Positions 16,818 through 25,986 of a stretch of DNA of 64,000 bases are shown one piece after another. Both the position numbers and the translations under genes were made by a program. Each line of letters opens with the position of its first letter. Within the stretch, counting starts at the first letter, position 1. This stretch comes from CAVRAZ01 sp963719135. Its GTDB lineage: Bacteria; Pseudomonadota; Gammaproteobacteria; DSM-19610. The notes under the pieces were generated by a model, which had not been told where the DNA came from, ran no database searches, and saw nothing but the letters and a program-made list of their open reading frames with translations. The stretch covers positions 62,001 to 126,000 of the forward strand of contig CAVRAZ010000013.1 of NCBI GenBank assembly GCA_963719135.1, read 5' to 3'.

Positions 16818-18516
16818 ACCGAAAACACAACTGCACGTAGTGCTCTGCTGGCACATGCACCAGCCCCAGTATCAGGACCTGGTCAGCGGCGAATACCGGC
16901 TGCCCTGGACCTATCTGCACGCGATGAAGGATTACGTCGATATGGCCGCCCACCTGGAGGCGGTCCCGGCGGCAAGAGTGGTGGTCAATTTTGCGCCCAT
17001 CCTCCTCGAACAGATCGCCGACTACGCCGCCCAGGTCAAGCGCTTTCTCGCCGACGGCACGCCGTTGTCCGATCCGCTGCTGGCCGCGCTGGTCGAACCC
17101 GTGCTGCCGGCGCACCCGGAGCCGCGCATGGAGTTGATCCGCGCCTGTCTCAAGATCAACGTCAGCCGCGTCATCCAGCGCTTTCCGGCCTATGCCCGGC
17201 TGGCCGACATCGCCGCGCTGTTCGACAAGGATTTTGAGCAAGTGCTGTACCTCAGCGACCAGTTCGTCAGCGATCTGCTGGTCTGGTATCACCTCGGCTG
17301 GGTGGCGGAAACGGTGCGGCGCAGCGATCTGCGCGTGCAGCGGCTGCAGGACAAAGCGCACAATTATTCGATTCACGAGCGGCGCGAATTGCTGGCGTTG
17401 ATCGGCGAGCTGCTTGACGGGGTGCTGCCGCGTTACCGTGCACTGGCCCGGCGCGGCCAGATCGAGCTTTCGATGACACCTTACGCGCATCCGATTTTGC
17501 CGTTGATGCTCGATCTCAAGAGCGCGCGGGAGGCGCTGCCCGGCGTGGCGCTGCCGAAGGCCGACACCTATCCGGGCGGCCTGGAGCGCGCCCGCCGTAA
17601 TATCGAAGAAGGGCTGCGCGTCTTCGAGCGTCATTTCGACCGGAAACCGGTCGGTTGCTGGCCGGCCGAGGGCGGTGTCAGCGCGGCGGCGCTCGAAGTC
17701 ATCGAGAAATCAGGATTCAGGTGGGCGGCGACCGGCGAATCGGTATTGCGCCACAGTCTGCAGGCGTCCAAGCGCGACGCGGCCGCGCCGGACGCGGTCT
17801 TGTCGGGTTACCGCCTGACCGGCAACCGGCTGGTGTGTTTCTTTCGTGACGATCACCTGTCCGACGAAATCGGCTTCACCTATCACAGCTGGCATGCCGA
17901 CGATGCGGTCGCCAACATGGTGCACCGTCTGGAACAGATCGCCGCCGGGCAACTGAGACGCAAGGCGGTGGTGCCGATTATTCTCGACGGCGAGAATGCC
18001 TGGGAACATTATCCGGAGAATGCGTATTATTTTCTGCGCGCGTTGTTCGAAAAGCTCAGCTCGCATCCGAGCCTGAAAATGTCGACCTTTTCCGACTGCC
18101 TGGACGCCGGCGTGAATATCGTAGCCCTGAACAGGCTCGTCGCCGGGTCCTGGGTCTATGGCACCTTTTCCACGTGGATCGGCGATATCGACAAGAACCG
18201 CGGCTGGGACATGCTGATCGAGGCCAAGAATACCTATGACCGCGTGCTGGCCAGCCACATGCTCAGCGCCGAGGAGGCGGTGCTGGCCGAGCGGCAACTG
18301 GCGGTATGCGAGGGCTCCGACTGGTTCTGGTGGTTCGGCGACTATAATCCGGCGGCCACGGTCAGCGACTTCGAGGCGCTTTTTCGCAGGCACCTGACCA
18401 ATTTGTACCGGCTGCTGAATGTCGAGCCGCCGGAATACCTCGCGCACACGTTTGCGCGCGGCTCGGGCGATCCCAAACTCGGCGGCGTCATGCGCCATGG
18501 CCAGCGCCCTGAGTGA
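16807..18516 (+). CDS. Glycoside hydrolase family 57 protein (alpha-glucan active)
   Basis: A 569-residue GH57 enzyme. Conserved regions: HMHQP (residues 16-20), GCWPAEGGVS with the probable nucleophile Glu288, the segment FFRDDHLSDEIGF with the probable acid/base Asp (about 348-349), and ILDGENAWEHYPEN (about 393-406). GH57 includes alpha-amylases, 4-alpha-glucanotransferases, amylopullulanases and branching enzymes; the subfamily cannot be assigned by eye. It has no signal peptide. It overlaps glgC by 11 bases with AGGAG before its ATG, so it is translationally coupled to ADP-glucose synthesis, and malQ follows. A role in glycogen or maltodextrin remodelling is likely. Confidence 0.9.
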   Translation: MSDKPKTQLHVVLCWHMHQPQYQDLVSGEYRLPWTYLHAMKDYVDMAAHLEAVPAARVVVNFAPILLEQIADYAAQVKRFLADGTPLSDPLLAALVEPVLPAHPEPRMELIRACLKINVSRVIQRFPAYARLADIAALFDKDFEQVLYLSDQFVSDLLVWYHLGWVAETVRRSDLRVQRLQDKAHNYSIHERRELLALIGELLDGVLPRYRALARRGQIELSMTPYAHPILPLMLDLKSAREALPGVALPKADTYPGGLERARRNIEEGLRVFERHFDRKPVGCWPAEGGVSAAALEVIEKSGFRWAATGESVLRHSLQASKRDAAAPDAVLSGYRLTGNRLVCFFRDDHLSDEIGFTYHSWHADDAVANMVHRLEQIAAGQLRRKAVVPIILDGENAWEHYPENAYYFLRALFEKLSSHPSLKMSTFSDCLDAGVNIVALNRLVAGSWVYGTFSTWIGDIDKNRGWDMLIEAKNTYDRVLASHMLSAEEAVLAERQLAVCEGSDWFWWFGDYNPAATVSDFEALFRRHLTNLYRLLNVEPPEYLAHTFARGSGDPKLGGVMRHGQRPE

Positions 18517-18573
18517 CGCCGATGGAAACCACAAGCCGTCGATTGAAACTAGACCGTCCTGAGTGATCCGGAC

Positions 18574-20061
18574 TTGAATATCGCTACCAGCGCCGAGATC
18601 TTTTCCACGCGCCGCGCCGGCGTCTTGTTGCATCCGACGTCGCTGCCCGGCGCGCCGTGCGGCGGTTCGTTCGGCGCCGACGCACTGCGTTTCGTGGATT
18701 TTCTCGCCGCGGCGGGGTTCAGCGTCTGGCAGATGTTGCCGCTGGGCCCGACCCACACCGACGGGTCGCCGTATCAGTGCCAGTCGGTGCATGCCGGCGA
18801 CGAGTGCCTGATCGATCTGCAATTGCTGCGGGACGCCGGCTGGCTGGAGGAAACCGGCGCGGATTCCGGCACCGACTCCGAGGCCGCGCACGCGCAGCGT
18901 TTGGCCGCGGCGTTCGCAGGCTTTGAGCGCAGCGCGTCCGACGAACAGCGGCGCGCATTCGCCGGGTTCGTCAGGCGCCAGCGCCTCTGGCTCGACGATT
19001 ACGCCCTGTACCGGGCGCTGCGGGCGCGGCACCAGGGGCGTCCCTGGTTCGAGTGGCCGGATGGATTGCGCGATCGCCACCCAGACTTGCTCGCGGCGGA
19101 AATGCGCAACCTGGCGGCGCCGATCGAGCAGGTCCGATTCGAACAGTTCCTGTTCGCCGCGCAATGGCGGACACTGCGCGACCATGCACACAAGCGCGGT
19201 ATCCTGCTGTTCGGCGATATGCCGATCTTCGTTGCCCACGACAGCGCGGATGTCTGGGCCCATCCCGAATGGTTTTCCATCGACCCGCGCGGGCGGCCGA
19301 CCGTCGTCGCGGGCGTGCCGCCGGATTACTTTTCAACAACCGGGCAGCGCTGGGGCAACCCGTTGTATCGCTGGGAAGCGCTGGCCGCCGACGGTTATCG
19401 CTGGTGGATCGACCGGCTGGAGTCGCAACTGGCCATGTTCGACCTCTTGCGGATCGACCATTTCCGCGGCTTCGAAGCGTACTGGGAAATCGATGCGTCC
19501 GAGCCGACGGCGATCAACGGCCGCTGGGTCCCGGGGCCGCGCGCCGCTTTTTTCGATGCGCTGAAGACGCGCTTCAAGACGCTGCCGCTGGTGGCCGAGG
19601 ACCTCGGCGTGATCACGCCGGCCGTGACCGAGCTGCGCGACGCTTTCGGATTTCCGGGCATGAAGATCCTGCAGTTCGCGTTCGACGGTGGTCCGACCAA
19701 TCCGTATCTCCCGCATAACCACCGACCCGACTCGCTGGTCTACACCGGAACACACGACAACGACACCATTCTCGGCTGGTTCGCCGGGCTTTCCGAAGTG
19801 CAGAAGGCGCACATCTACGATTACTTCGGCCAGACGGGCGAAACGATGCCCTGGCTGCTGATCCGCGCGGCGCTCGCGTCGGTTGCGCGCATGTCGATCG
19901 TGCCGCTGCAGGACCTGCTGGGGCTGGACGGCGAGCACCGCATGAATACGCCGGGCACGACCGCCGGCAACTGGCGCTGGCGCTTCGAGTGGTCACAGGT
20001 GCCGGACGAACTCGCCGCGAAGCTGCGCGAGTGGAATCAGCTATACGGGCGGTGTGAGTAG
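18574..20061 (+). CDS. malQ: MalQ, 4-alpha-glucanotransferase (amylomaltase)
   Basis: A 495-residue GH77 enzyme. It has RRAGVLLHPTSLPG at the N-terminus, SPYQCQSVHAGDECLIDL, PIFVAHDSADVWAHPEWF, FDLLRIDHFRGFEAYWEI with the nucleophile Asp, LVAEDLGVITPAV with the acid/base Glu, and YTGTHDNDTILGWF. It transfers alpha-1,4-glucan segments between maltodextrins. No ATG lies near the conserved start; TTG at 18574 is the most plausible initiation codon. It is probably the last gene of glgC-GH57-malQ. Confidence 0.94.
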   Translation: MNIATSAEIFSTRRAGVLLHPTSLPGAPCGGSFGADALRFVDFLAAAGFSVWQMLPLGPTHTDGSPYQCQSVHAGDECLIDLQLLRDAGWLEETGADSGTDSEAAHAQRLAAAFAGFERSASDEQRRAFAGFVRRQRLWLDDYALYRALRARHQGRPWFEWPDGLRDRHPDLLAAEMRNLAAPIEQVRFEQFLFAAQWRTLRDHAHKRGILLFGDMPIFVAHDSADVWAHPEWFSIDPRGRPTVVAGVPPDYFSTTGQRWGNPLYRWEALAADGYRWWIDRLESQLAMFDLLRIDHFRGFEAYWEIDASEPTAINGRWVPGPRAAFFDALKTRFKTLPLVAEDLGVITPAVTELRDAFGFPGMKILQFAFDGGPTNPYLPHNHRPDSLVYTGTHDNDTILGWFAGLSEVQKAHIYDYFGQTGETMPWLLIRAALASVARMSIVPLQDLLGLDGEHRMNTPGTTAGNWRWRFEWSQVPDELAAKLREWNQLYGRCE

Positions 20062-20070
20062 GGTGTTCTT

Positions 20071-20442
20071 GATTGGTTTGGCTGTTCATTAACCACAAAG
20101 GACACGAACGGCACGAAGGAAATCCTTTTCAACCGCAAAGGACGCGAAGGACGCGCAGGGACACAAGTGTTCTACCGCGGACCGTGCGAGGGAAACCGTT
20201 CGGGACTGCAATCGTCCAACCCGTTTCGTCATTCCGGCGTAAGCTAGAATCCGTTACGTCCCGTCTGGTGGATTCGGGCTTACGGCGGAATGACGGGACG
20301 AGCAAGCCCTTTGCAGTAATTGGAGGGTTTCCCTCGCGTCCTTTGCGGTTGAAAAGGGTTTGCTTCGCGCGTCTTGGCGCGCCTTCGCGGTGATTCTCTT
20401 GTTCCTTCGCGTCCTTTGTGGTTAATGAACAGCCAAACCATC
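20071..20442. repeat. Inverted-arm repeat element 4, with 29-bp perfect terminal inverted repeats
   Basis: Bases 20075-20103 (starting GGTTTGGCTGTTCATTAACC) are the exact reverse complement of 20411-20439, 29 of 29 positions. A second pair of inner arms (about 20130-20156 and 20333-20358, AACCGCAAAGGACGCGAAGG type) faces each other inside. A different hairpin is nested in the middle (20227-20295). The element spans the entire gap between convergent malQ (20061) and glgP, and its right end touches the glgP stop codon. I see no ORF of interest inside. It looks like a MITE-sized palindromic unit, but no target duplication is obvious. Confidence 0.85.
20227..20295. repeat. CGTCATTCCGGCG-type hairpin nested in element 4
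   Basis: CGTCATTCCGGCGTAAGC at 20227-20244 faces GCTTACGGCGGAATGACG at 20278-20295; 17 of 18 positions pair, around a 33-base loop. This belongs to the common 'GTCATTCC..GGAATGAC' class of bacterial intergenic hairpins. A short related piece (GCCGGC-loop-GCCGGC followed by ATGACG) is seen near 13202-13223. Confidence 0.8.
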
Positions 20443-23002
20443 ACAGCCAGATCATGCACCCCGTCTCGAACCGGTGGCTCAGCAGCCGGTGATAGGGATA
20501 CATGCGGATCTGGTAGTGCTGCAGACCCGGCAGCGGCGGGTCGAGGTGCAGCACGAACTGGGTCTCACCGCCGGCGGCGCTGGATTCCGCTTCGAAGAAG
20601 ACGTTGTCGCTCGCGTTGAACTCGTGGTGTTCGTCGACGCGCCCGATGACGCATTCGACGCAGACATCCGTGGCGCTGAGGCCGTTGAGATTGGCGGCGA
20701 CTTCGACGCGGATGCGTTCGCCGGCGCGGACGCCTTTCGGCGGCTGGCTGACCTGGCGCAGTGTGACGGTGGGCCAGATAGCGCGGACTTTTTCCTTCCA
20801 GGTGGCCAGTTGCTGGGCGCCCTCGTAGCGGTTCGTCGCCAGCTCGCGGCCCTGGCGGGCGGCCGGGCCGTAGAAATCCTGGATGTAGTCGCGCACCATG
20901 CGCTGCGAGTTGAACTGCGGCAGAATGGATTTCATCGACGCCTTCGACATGCGCACCCAGTTTTCCGAAAAGCCGTGGCCGTTGCGGTCGTAGTAGAGCG
21001 GGATCACCTGATTCTCGAGGATGTCGAGCAGTTCGTTGGCTTCCTCGCGGTGGCGGAACGTCGCATCGTAGTGCTGGTCGTGCGGCGTGATCGCCCAGCC
21101 GTTTTCGCCGTTGTAGCCCTCGCCCCACCAGCCGTCGAGCACGCTCAGGTTGATGACGCCGTTGATGCCGGCTTTCTGGCCCGAGGTGCCGCTGGCTTCC
21201 ATCGGGTACTCCGGTGTGTTCAGCCAGACGTCGACGCCGGAGACCAGGCGCCGCCCCAGGGTCAGGTCGTAACCCTCGAGCAGCAGAATCTTGCCGATGA
21301 ATTCGGGACGCCGCGAGAATTCGTGGATCACCTGGATCAGTTGCTGCCCGGGGAGGTCGTGCGGATGCGCCTTGCCGGCGAATATCAGCATCACCGGGCG
21401 CTTGGGGTCATTGAGCAGACGCGCCAGGCGGGCCGGATCCGAGAAGAGCAGGGTGGCGCGCTTGTAGGTGGCGAAGCGGCGCGCGAACCCGATGGTCAGT
21501 ATGTCGGTTTCATGCGGGCTGAGAAAACGCGTCATGCGGTCGATCATGGCTTCGCCGCAGCGGTTGCGCCGCTGCTGCAGCACGACACGCCGGCGCACGC
21601 GGTTCAGAAGTTCCGACTTCAGCGACTGGCGCAGGCTCCAGAAGCTGTGGTCGGGTATTTCGTCGATGCGCTCCCAGTACTCTTCATTGAGCAGTTCGTT
21701 GCGCCAGCCCATGCCGAAGCGCATGTCGTACAGATTCGCCCATTCGTGCGCCAGGAACGTCGGCACGTGTACGCCGTTGGTCACCGAGCGCATCGGGTTT
21801 TCCTTGTGCGGAATCTGCGGCCAGGCGTAGATCTCCATGGCCGACGCCACTTCGCCGTGAATGCGGCTGACGCCGTTGTGGAAGCGCGAGCCGCGCAGCG
21901 CCAGCGTGGTCTGGTTGAACCCGCCGGGGTTCGACGGACTTCTGCCCAGTTCCAGAAACGACTCCATGCCCAGCCCCAGTTGCCGTGCGTAGTCGCCGAA
22001 ATAACTGCTGACCAGCCCGCGGTCGAAGATGTCGTGGCCGGCGGGCACCGGCGTGTGCGTCGTGAATACCGTTGCCGCGGCAACCTGTTCCAGCGCGCTG
22101 GCGAACGCCAGGTTCTTTTCCTGAACCAATTCGCGGCAGCGTTCCAGAATCTGAAATGCCGCATGGCCTTCGTTGATGTGCCAGACGGTCGGTTTCAGGC
22201 GCAAGGCGCGCAGCGCGCGCACGCCGCCGATACCCAGCACGATTTCCTGCTGGATACGCGTGGTGATGTCGCCGCCGTACAACTGATAGGTGATGGCGCG
22301 GTCGACTTCCTGATTCTCGGGCAGGTCGCTGTCCATCAGGTAGAGCGTGATATGGCCGGCGCGCGCTTCCCAGACTTTCAGGTTGACCATGCGTCCGGGG
22401 AATTCGAGGCGGATGGTGAGATCCTGGCCACTGGCATCCTTCGCCGGTTGCAGCGGGAGCTGATCGAAATCGGTCGGGGTATAGTGCGCGACCTGATTGC
22501 CGTGCTCGTCGATGGTCTGCGTGAAATAGCCCTGGCGGTACAGCATGCCGACGCCGACAAAGGGAATCCCGAGGTCGCTCGCCGCCTTGCAGTGGTCGCC
22601 GGCGAGGATGCCGAGGCCGCCCGAGTAGATGGGCAGACTTTCATGCAGACCGAACTCCGCGCAGCAATAGGCGACCAGATCGTTTTTCGGATCGATGTAA
22701 GGATCGATGCTCTTGCGCTGGGTGCTTTCCAGATAGGTGTCGTAGGTCGACAGCACCCGGTTGTAGGCCTCGAGATAGACGCGGTCTTCGGCGGCCTCGT
22801 TGAGTCGCTGCTGGGACACGCGGCGCAGAAACACTTTCGGGCTGTGGCCGCTGGACTCCCACAACGAAGGGTCCAGCCTGAAAAACAGCGAGCGGACGGC
22901 GCGGTCCCAACTGTAGAGCAGGTCGTTGGCGAGTTCGGGCAACCGGTTCAGTGACTCCGGCAGCGTGGGCTGCACTTCAAGCGAAAATCGCGTTCCGGAC
23001 AT
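20441..23002 (-). CDS. glgP: Alpha-glucan (glycogen) phosphorylase
   Basis: An 853-residue GT35 phosphorylase of the alpha-glucan phosphorylase type with the N-terminal extension common in bacteria and archaea (starts MSGTRFSLEVQPTLPESL). The PLP-binding motif EASGTSGQKAGINGVINL is visible with Lys at about residue 610. GLGILAGDHCKAASDLGIP and LKPTVWHINEGHAAFQILER mark the glucan/phosphate-binding N-terminal domain. It releases glucose-1-phosphate from glycogen, opposing GlgC/GlgB. It is transcribed towards malQ, with repeat element 4 between, and starts at 23002, upstream of the tRNA-Leu gene on the same strand. Confidence 0.94.
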   Translation of the reverse strand: MSGTRFSLEVQPTLPESLNRLPELANDLLYSWDRAVRSLFFRLDPSLWESSGHSPKVFLRRVSQQRLNEAAEDRVYLEAYNRVLSTYDTYLESTQRKSIDPYIDPKNDLVAYCCAEFGLHESLPIYSGGLGILAGDHCKAASDLGIPFVGVGMLYRQGYFTQTIDEHGNQVAHYTPTDFDQLPLQPAKDASGQDLTIRLEFPGRMVNLKVWEARAGHITLYLMDSDLPENQEVDRAITYQLYGGDITTRIQQEIVLGIGGVRALRALRLKPTVWHINEGHAAFQILERCRELVQEKNLAFASALEQVAAATVFTTHTPVPAGHDIFDRGLVSSYFGDYARQLGLGMESFLELGRSPSNPGGFNQTTLALRGSRFHNGVSRIHGEVASAMEIYAWPQIPHKENPMRSVTNGVHVPTFLAHEWANLYDMRFGMGWRNELLNEEYWERIDEIPDHSFWSLRQSLKSELLNRVRRRVVLQQRRNRCGEAMIDRMTRFLSPHETDILTIGFARRFATYKRATLLFSDPARLARLLNDPKRPVMLIFAGKAHPHDLPGQQLIQVIHEFSRRPEFIGKILLLEGYDLTLGRRLVSGVDVWLNTPEYPMEASGTSGQKAGINGVINLSVLDGWWGEGYNGENGWAITPHDQHYDATFRHREEANELLDILENQVIPLYYDRNGHGFSENWVRMSKASMKSILPQFNSQRMVRDYIQDFYGPAARQGRELATNRYEGAQQLATWKEKVRAIWPTVTLRQVSQPPKGVRAGERIRVEVAANLNGLSATDVCVECVIGRVDEHHEFNASDNVFFEAESSAAGGETQFVLHLDPPLPGLQHYQIRMYPYHRLLSHRFETGCMIWL

Positions 23003-23217
23003 TATGTTTGGGGTCCCTTAAAGTGTTCTTGTGGCGTGTTCAACTTGCGATCGATATGACCAAAGCAGTATTCGTACCAATGAGCGCCCACCGGGCAACA
23101 ATAATATAATGTTATATAAACCATCAACTTAGTGAATATAGTTAAGTAAAGCTCTATTCCGGAATACGTCGGGAATGGGTCAGGAAAATGTCGCGAGCAG
23201 AGGTTTCGAGGCCCGAG

Positions 23218-23304
23218 TGGTGCCGAGGGCGAGACTCGAACTCGCACTCCCGCAAAGGAACCTGATTTTGAGTCAGGCGCGTCTACCAGTTCCGCCACCC
23301 CGGC
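23218..23304 (-). tRNA. tRNA-Leu(CAA)
   Basis: Read on the minus strand, an 87-nt tRNA with encoded CCA. The acceptor GCCGGGG pairs with CCTCGGC, the D-arm contains GCGGAACTGGTAGACGC, and the anticodon stem CCTGA/TCAGG encloses CTCAAAA, so the anticodon is CAA (bases 23270 to 23268 on the minus strand). A long class II variable arm as in tRNA-Leu follows (around TTCCTTTGCGGGAG), then the T-arm GAGTTCGAGTCTC. It lies alone between glgP and queA. Confidence 0.95.
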
Positions 23305-23400
23305 ACAGGGCATAACAGCAAGCGCCGCCAGTATAAGGATTCCAGCGGATGCCGCAAGCGGCCGCCGTCGGCGCGGGACGCTGTGCTACCATGCGCCGCC

Positions 23401-24433
23401 ATGCAGTCGAGCGACTTCGATTACAGCCTGCCAGGCGCGTTAATCGCGCGCCGACCCGCCCGGCCCCGCAGCAGCAGCCGCTTGCTGGTACTCGACGAGG
23501 ATCGCCGCCTGGATCGCCGCATGACGGATTTTCCCGAGCTGTTGTCCGCCGGCGATTTGCTGGTTTTCAACGATACGCGCGTGATACCGGCGAGGCTCTT
23601 CGGCGAGAAACGCACGGGCGGCAAGGTCGAAGTGCTGGTCGAACGTCTGCTGGGCGGGCCGCGCGTGACCGCGCACATCCGCGCCAGCAAGGCGCCGGGG
23701 CCCGGCACCGAGCTGGCGCTTGGCGGCGGCGCGATTCACGCCCGGGTCGTCGGCCGCGACGAGGATCTGTTCGTGCTGGACCTGACCGGCGATCGACCGC
23801 TCATCGAATTGCTGGAACTGCATGGACAGGTTCCGCTGCCGCCCTACATCGACCGGCCCGATGGGCCCGACGACAGGACCGACTATCAGACGCTGTATGC
23901 GCGCCCGGCCCGGCGCGGTGGCGGCGCCGACCGCCGGTCTGCACTTCGACGCCGGATTGCTGGAAGCGCTGGACCGGCGCGGTATCGAGTCGGCATTCCT
24001 GACGCTGCACGTCGGCGCCGGCACCTTTCAGCCGGTGCGCGCCGAGCGTATCGAGGACCATCGCATGCACGCCGAATTCGTCGAGGTTCCGGCGCCGCTG
24101 TGCGAACGGGTGCGGGACACGCAGCGGCGGGGCGGGCGCGTCGTGGCGGTGGGAACCACTGTGGTGCGGGCGTTGGAAACCGCCGCGGCCGCCGGCGCAT
24201 TGCAATCCTACAGCGGTGATACGCGCTTGTTCATCCTGCCGGGTTTCCGGTTTCGCGTGGTGGATGCGCTGCTGACCAATTTCCATCTGCCGCAGTCGAC
24301 GCTGCTGATGCTGGCGTGTGCTTTCGCGGGGCACCGTCGCGTAATGGACGGCTACCGCCATGCGATTGAACAGCGCTACCGATTCTACAGTTACGGGGAC
24401 GCGATGTTCGCGCGGCGTGCCGATGCGGTTTGA
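23401..24433 (+). CDS. queA: QueA, S-adenosylmethionine:tRNA ribosyltransferase-isomerase, frameshifted in this sequence
   Basis: QueA adds the epoxycyclopentanediol ring in queuosine synthesis. The first frame gives MQSSDFDYSLPGALIARRPA, GDLLVFNDTRVIPARLFGEK and PLPPYIDRPDGPDDRTDYQ. The second gives AVAAPTAGLHFDAGLLEAL, TLHVGAGTFQPVR and VDALLTNFHLPQSTLLMLAC. They meet at YAR-RPGAVAAP around 23902-23906, where a CCC run carries one base too many. Deleting one C restores one frame of about 343 residues, normal for QueA. The span is one base over a multiple of three. The stop overlaps the tgt start by 11 bases; queA and tgt act in the same pathway. Confidence 0.9.
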
Positions 24434-25538
24434 ATTGGTCGCCACCGACGGCAGGGCGCGCCGCGGCCGCCTGACGTTTGCCCGCGGCGCGGTCGACACG
24501 CCGGCGTTCATGCCGGTCGGCACCTACGGAACGGTCAAGGGCATGCAGCCGGAGCAGGTTGCGGCGACCGGTGCGCAGATCCTGCTGGGCAACACGTTCC
24601 ATCTGATGCTGCGGCCCGGCACCGAGGTGATTCGCGCCCACGGCGACCTGCACAATTTCATGCACTGGCCGGGGCCGATTCTGACCGATTCCGGCGGTTT
24701 CCAGGTATTCAGCCTCGGCGAACTGCGCAAGATCACCGAGGAGGGCGTGCACTTCCGCTCGCCGGTCAACGGCGACCGCGTCTTTCTCGGGCCGGAGGAA
24801 TCGATGGCCGTGCAGCGCGCACTGGGCGCCGATGTGGTCATGATCTTCGACGAGTGCACGCCTTATCCCGCAACCCGGGAGCAGGTGGAGGAATCCATGG
24901 CGCTGTCGCTGCGCTGGGCCCGGCGCAGCAGGGACGCCCATGGTGACAATCCGGCCGCGCTGTTCGGCATCGTCCAGGGCGGCATGCATCCCGCGCTGCG
25001 CGACCGCTCGCTGGACGGGCTGCTGGAGATCGGGTTCGACGGCTATGCCATCGGCGGACTGGCCGTCGGCGAGCAACTGGCGGAGCGCGAGCGTATTCTG
25101 GATCACCTGGAGGCCGGCCTGCCGGTCGACCGGCCGCGCTATCTGATGGGCGTCGGCACGCCGGAAGACATCGTCGAGTCGGTGCGGCGCGGGGTGGACC
25201 TGTTCGATTGCGTACTGCCGACGCGCAATGCCCGCAACGCCCACCTGTTCACCCGTCAGGGTGTACTGCGCTTGCGCAACGCCGCCCGTCGAACGGATAT
25301 CCGTCCGCTCGACGAACAGTGCGACTGCTATACCTGCCGCAACTACAGCCGCGCGTATCTGCACCACCTCGACAAGTGCGGCGAAATGCTCGGCGCCCAC
25401 CTGAACACGCTCCATAATCTGCATTACTACCAAGCGTTGATGCGGGATTTGCGGACCGCGATCGGGCAGGGGGCGCTGGATGCGTTCGTGGACGCGTTCT
25501 ATGCCGCGCGACCCGCCAGGAGACCGGCGGATGCCTGA
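24423..25538 (+). CDS. tgt: Tgt, tRNA-guanine transglycosylase
   Basis: A 371-residue bacterial TGT that exchanges guanine-34 for preQ1 in GUN-anticodon tRNAs. Visible are the catalytic Asp region MHWPGPILTDSGGFQVFSL, the nucleophile region DLFDCVLPTRNARNAHLFT, FGIVQGGMHPALRDRS, and the zinc ligands CDCYTCRNYSRAYLHHL. The ATG at 24423 lies within the queA end and gives the family-standard start MRFELVATDGRARRG; an upstream in-frame extension from 24360 is less likely. Confidence 0.96.
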   Translation: MRFELVATDGRARRGRLTFARGAVDTPAFMPVGTYGTVKGMQPEQVAATGAQILLGNTFHLMLRPGTEVIRAHGDLHNFMHWPGPILTDSGGFQVFSLGELRKITEEGVHFRSPVNGDRVFLGPEESMAVQRALGADVVMIFDECTPYPATREQVEESMALSLRWARRSRDAHGDNPAALFGIVQGGMHPALRDRSLDGLLEIGFDGYAIGGLAVGEQLAERERILDHLEAGLPVDRPRYLMGVGTPEDIVESVRRGVDLFDCVLPTRNARNAHLFTRQGVLRLRNAARRTDIRPLDEQCDCYTCRNYSRAYLHHLDKCGEMLGAHLNTLHNLHYYQALMRDLRTAIGQGALDAFVDAFYAARPARRPADA

Positions 25539-25622
25539 CGCGGCCTACTCCCGCGCGCCGATTCTGTGCCATAATACTGCCCTTTGCGATCCGATGAACC
25601 GAGCCCAATCCGGGGAAAAATC

Positions 25623-25952
25623 ATGAGTTTTCCAATCAGTGACGCCTGGGCCGCAGCGCCCCAGGGGCAATCCGATCCGCTGATGAGCTTCCTGCCGCTC
25701 ATTCTGATTTTCGTCGTCTTCTATTTTCTCCTGATCCGTCCCCAGGCCAAGCGTGCCAAGGAGCACAAGCAGATGGTCCAGGCGCTTGCCAAGGGTGACG
25801 AAGTGGTCACCAACGGCGGTCTGCTGGGACGCATCACGGCTGTCGGCGAAAATTTCGTCGAAGTCCAGGTGGCCGACGGCGTCCAGGTCAAGGTTCAGCG
25901 CCAGTCGATCGCGACGCTGATGCCGAAAGGAACCATCAAGGGGGCGGCGTAA
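25623..25952 (+). CDS. yajC: YajC, Sec translocase accessory subunit
   Basis: A 109-residue protein with one membrane helix (MSFLPLILIFVVFYFLLIRP) followed by the conserved basic QAKRAKEHKQM and LAKGDEVVTNGGLLGRI. YajC associates with SecDF. GGGGAAAAATC precedes the ATG at 25623. It lies between tgt and secD, the standard gene order. Confidence 0.95.
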   Translation: MSFPISDAWAAAPQGQSDPLMSFLPLILIFVVFYFLLIRPQAKRAKEHKQMVQALAKGDEVVTNGGLLGRITAVGENFVEVQVADGVQVKVQRQSIATLMPKGTIKGAA

Positions 25953-25986
25953 ACCCGCCGGCACACGTTCGTCAACGGAAGCGTCC

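Noticed and set aside
15453..16856. 467-codon minus-strand frame over glgC
   Set aside because: Antisense shadow of glgC; composition typical of reverse-frame translation.
20474..22954. 826-codon plus-strand frame
   Set aside because: Exactly antisense to glgP, which is a full-length phosphorylase; the plus-strand protein has no recognisable motif.
23002..23313. 103-codon minus-strand frame beginning AGVAELVDAPDSKSG
   Set aside because: A translation of the tRNA-Leu gene, a common false protein.
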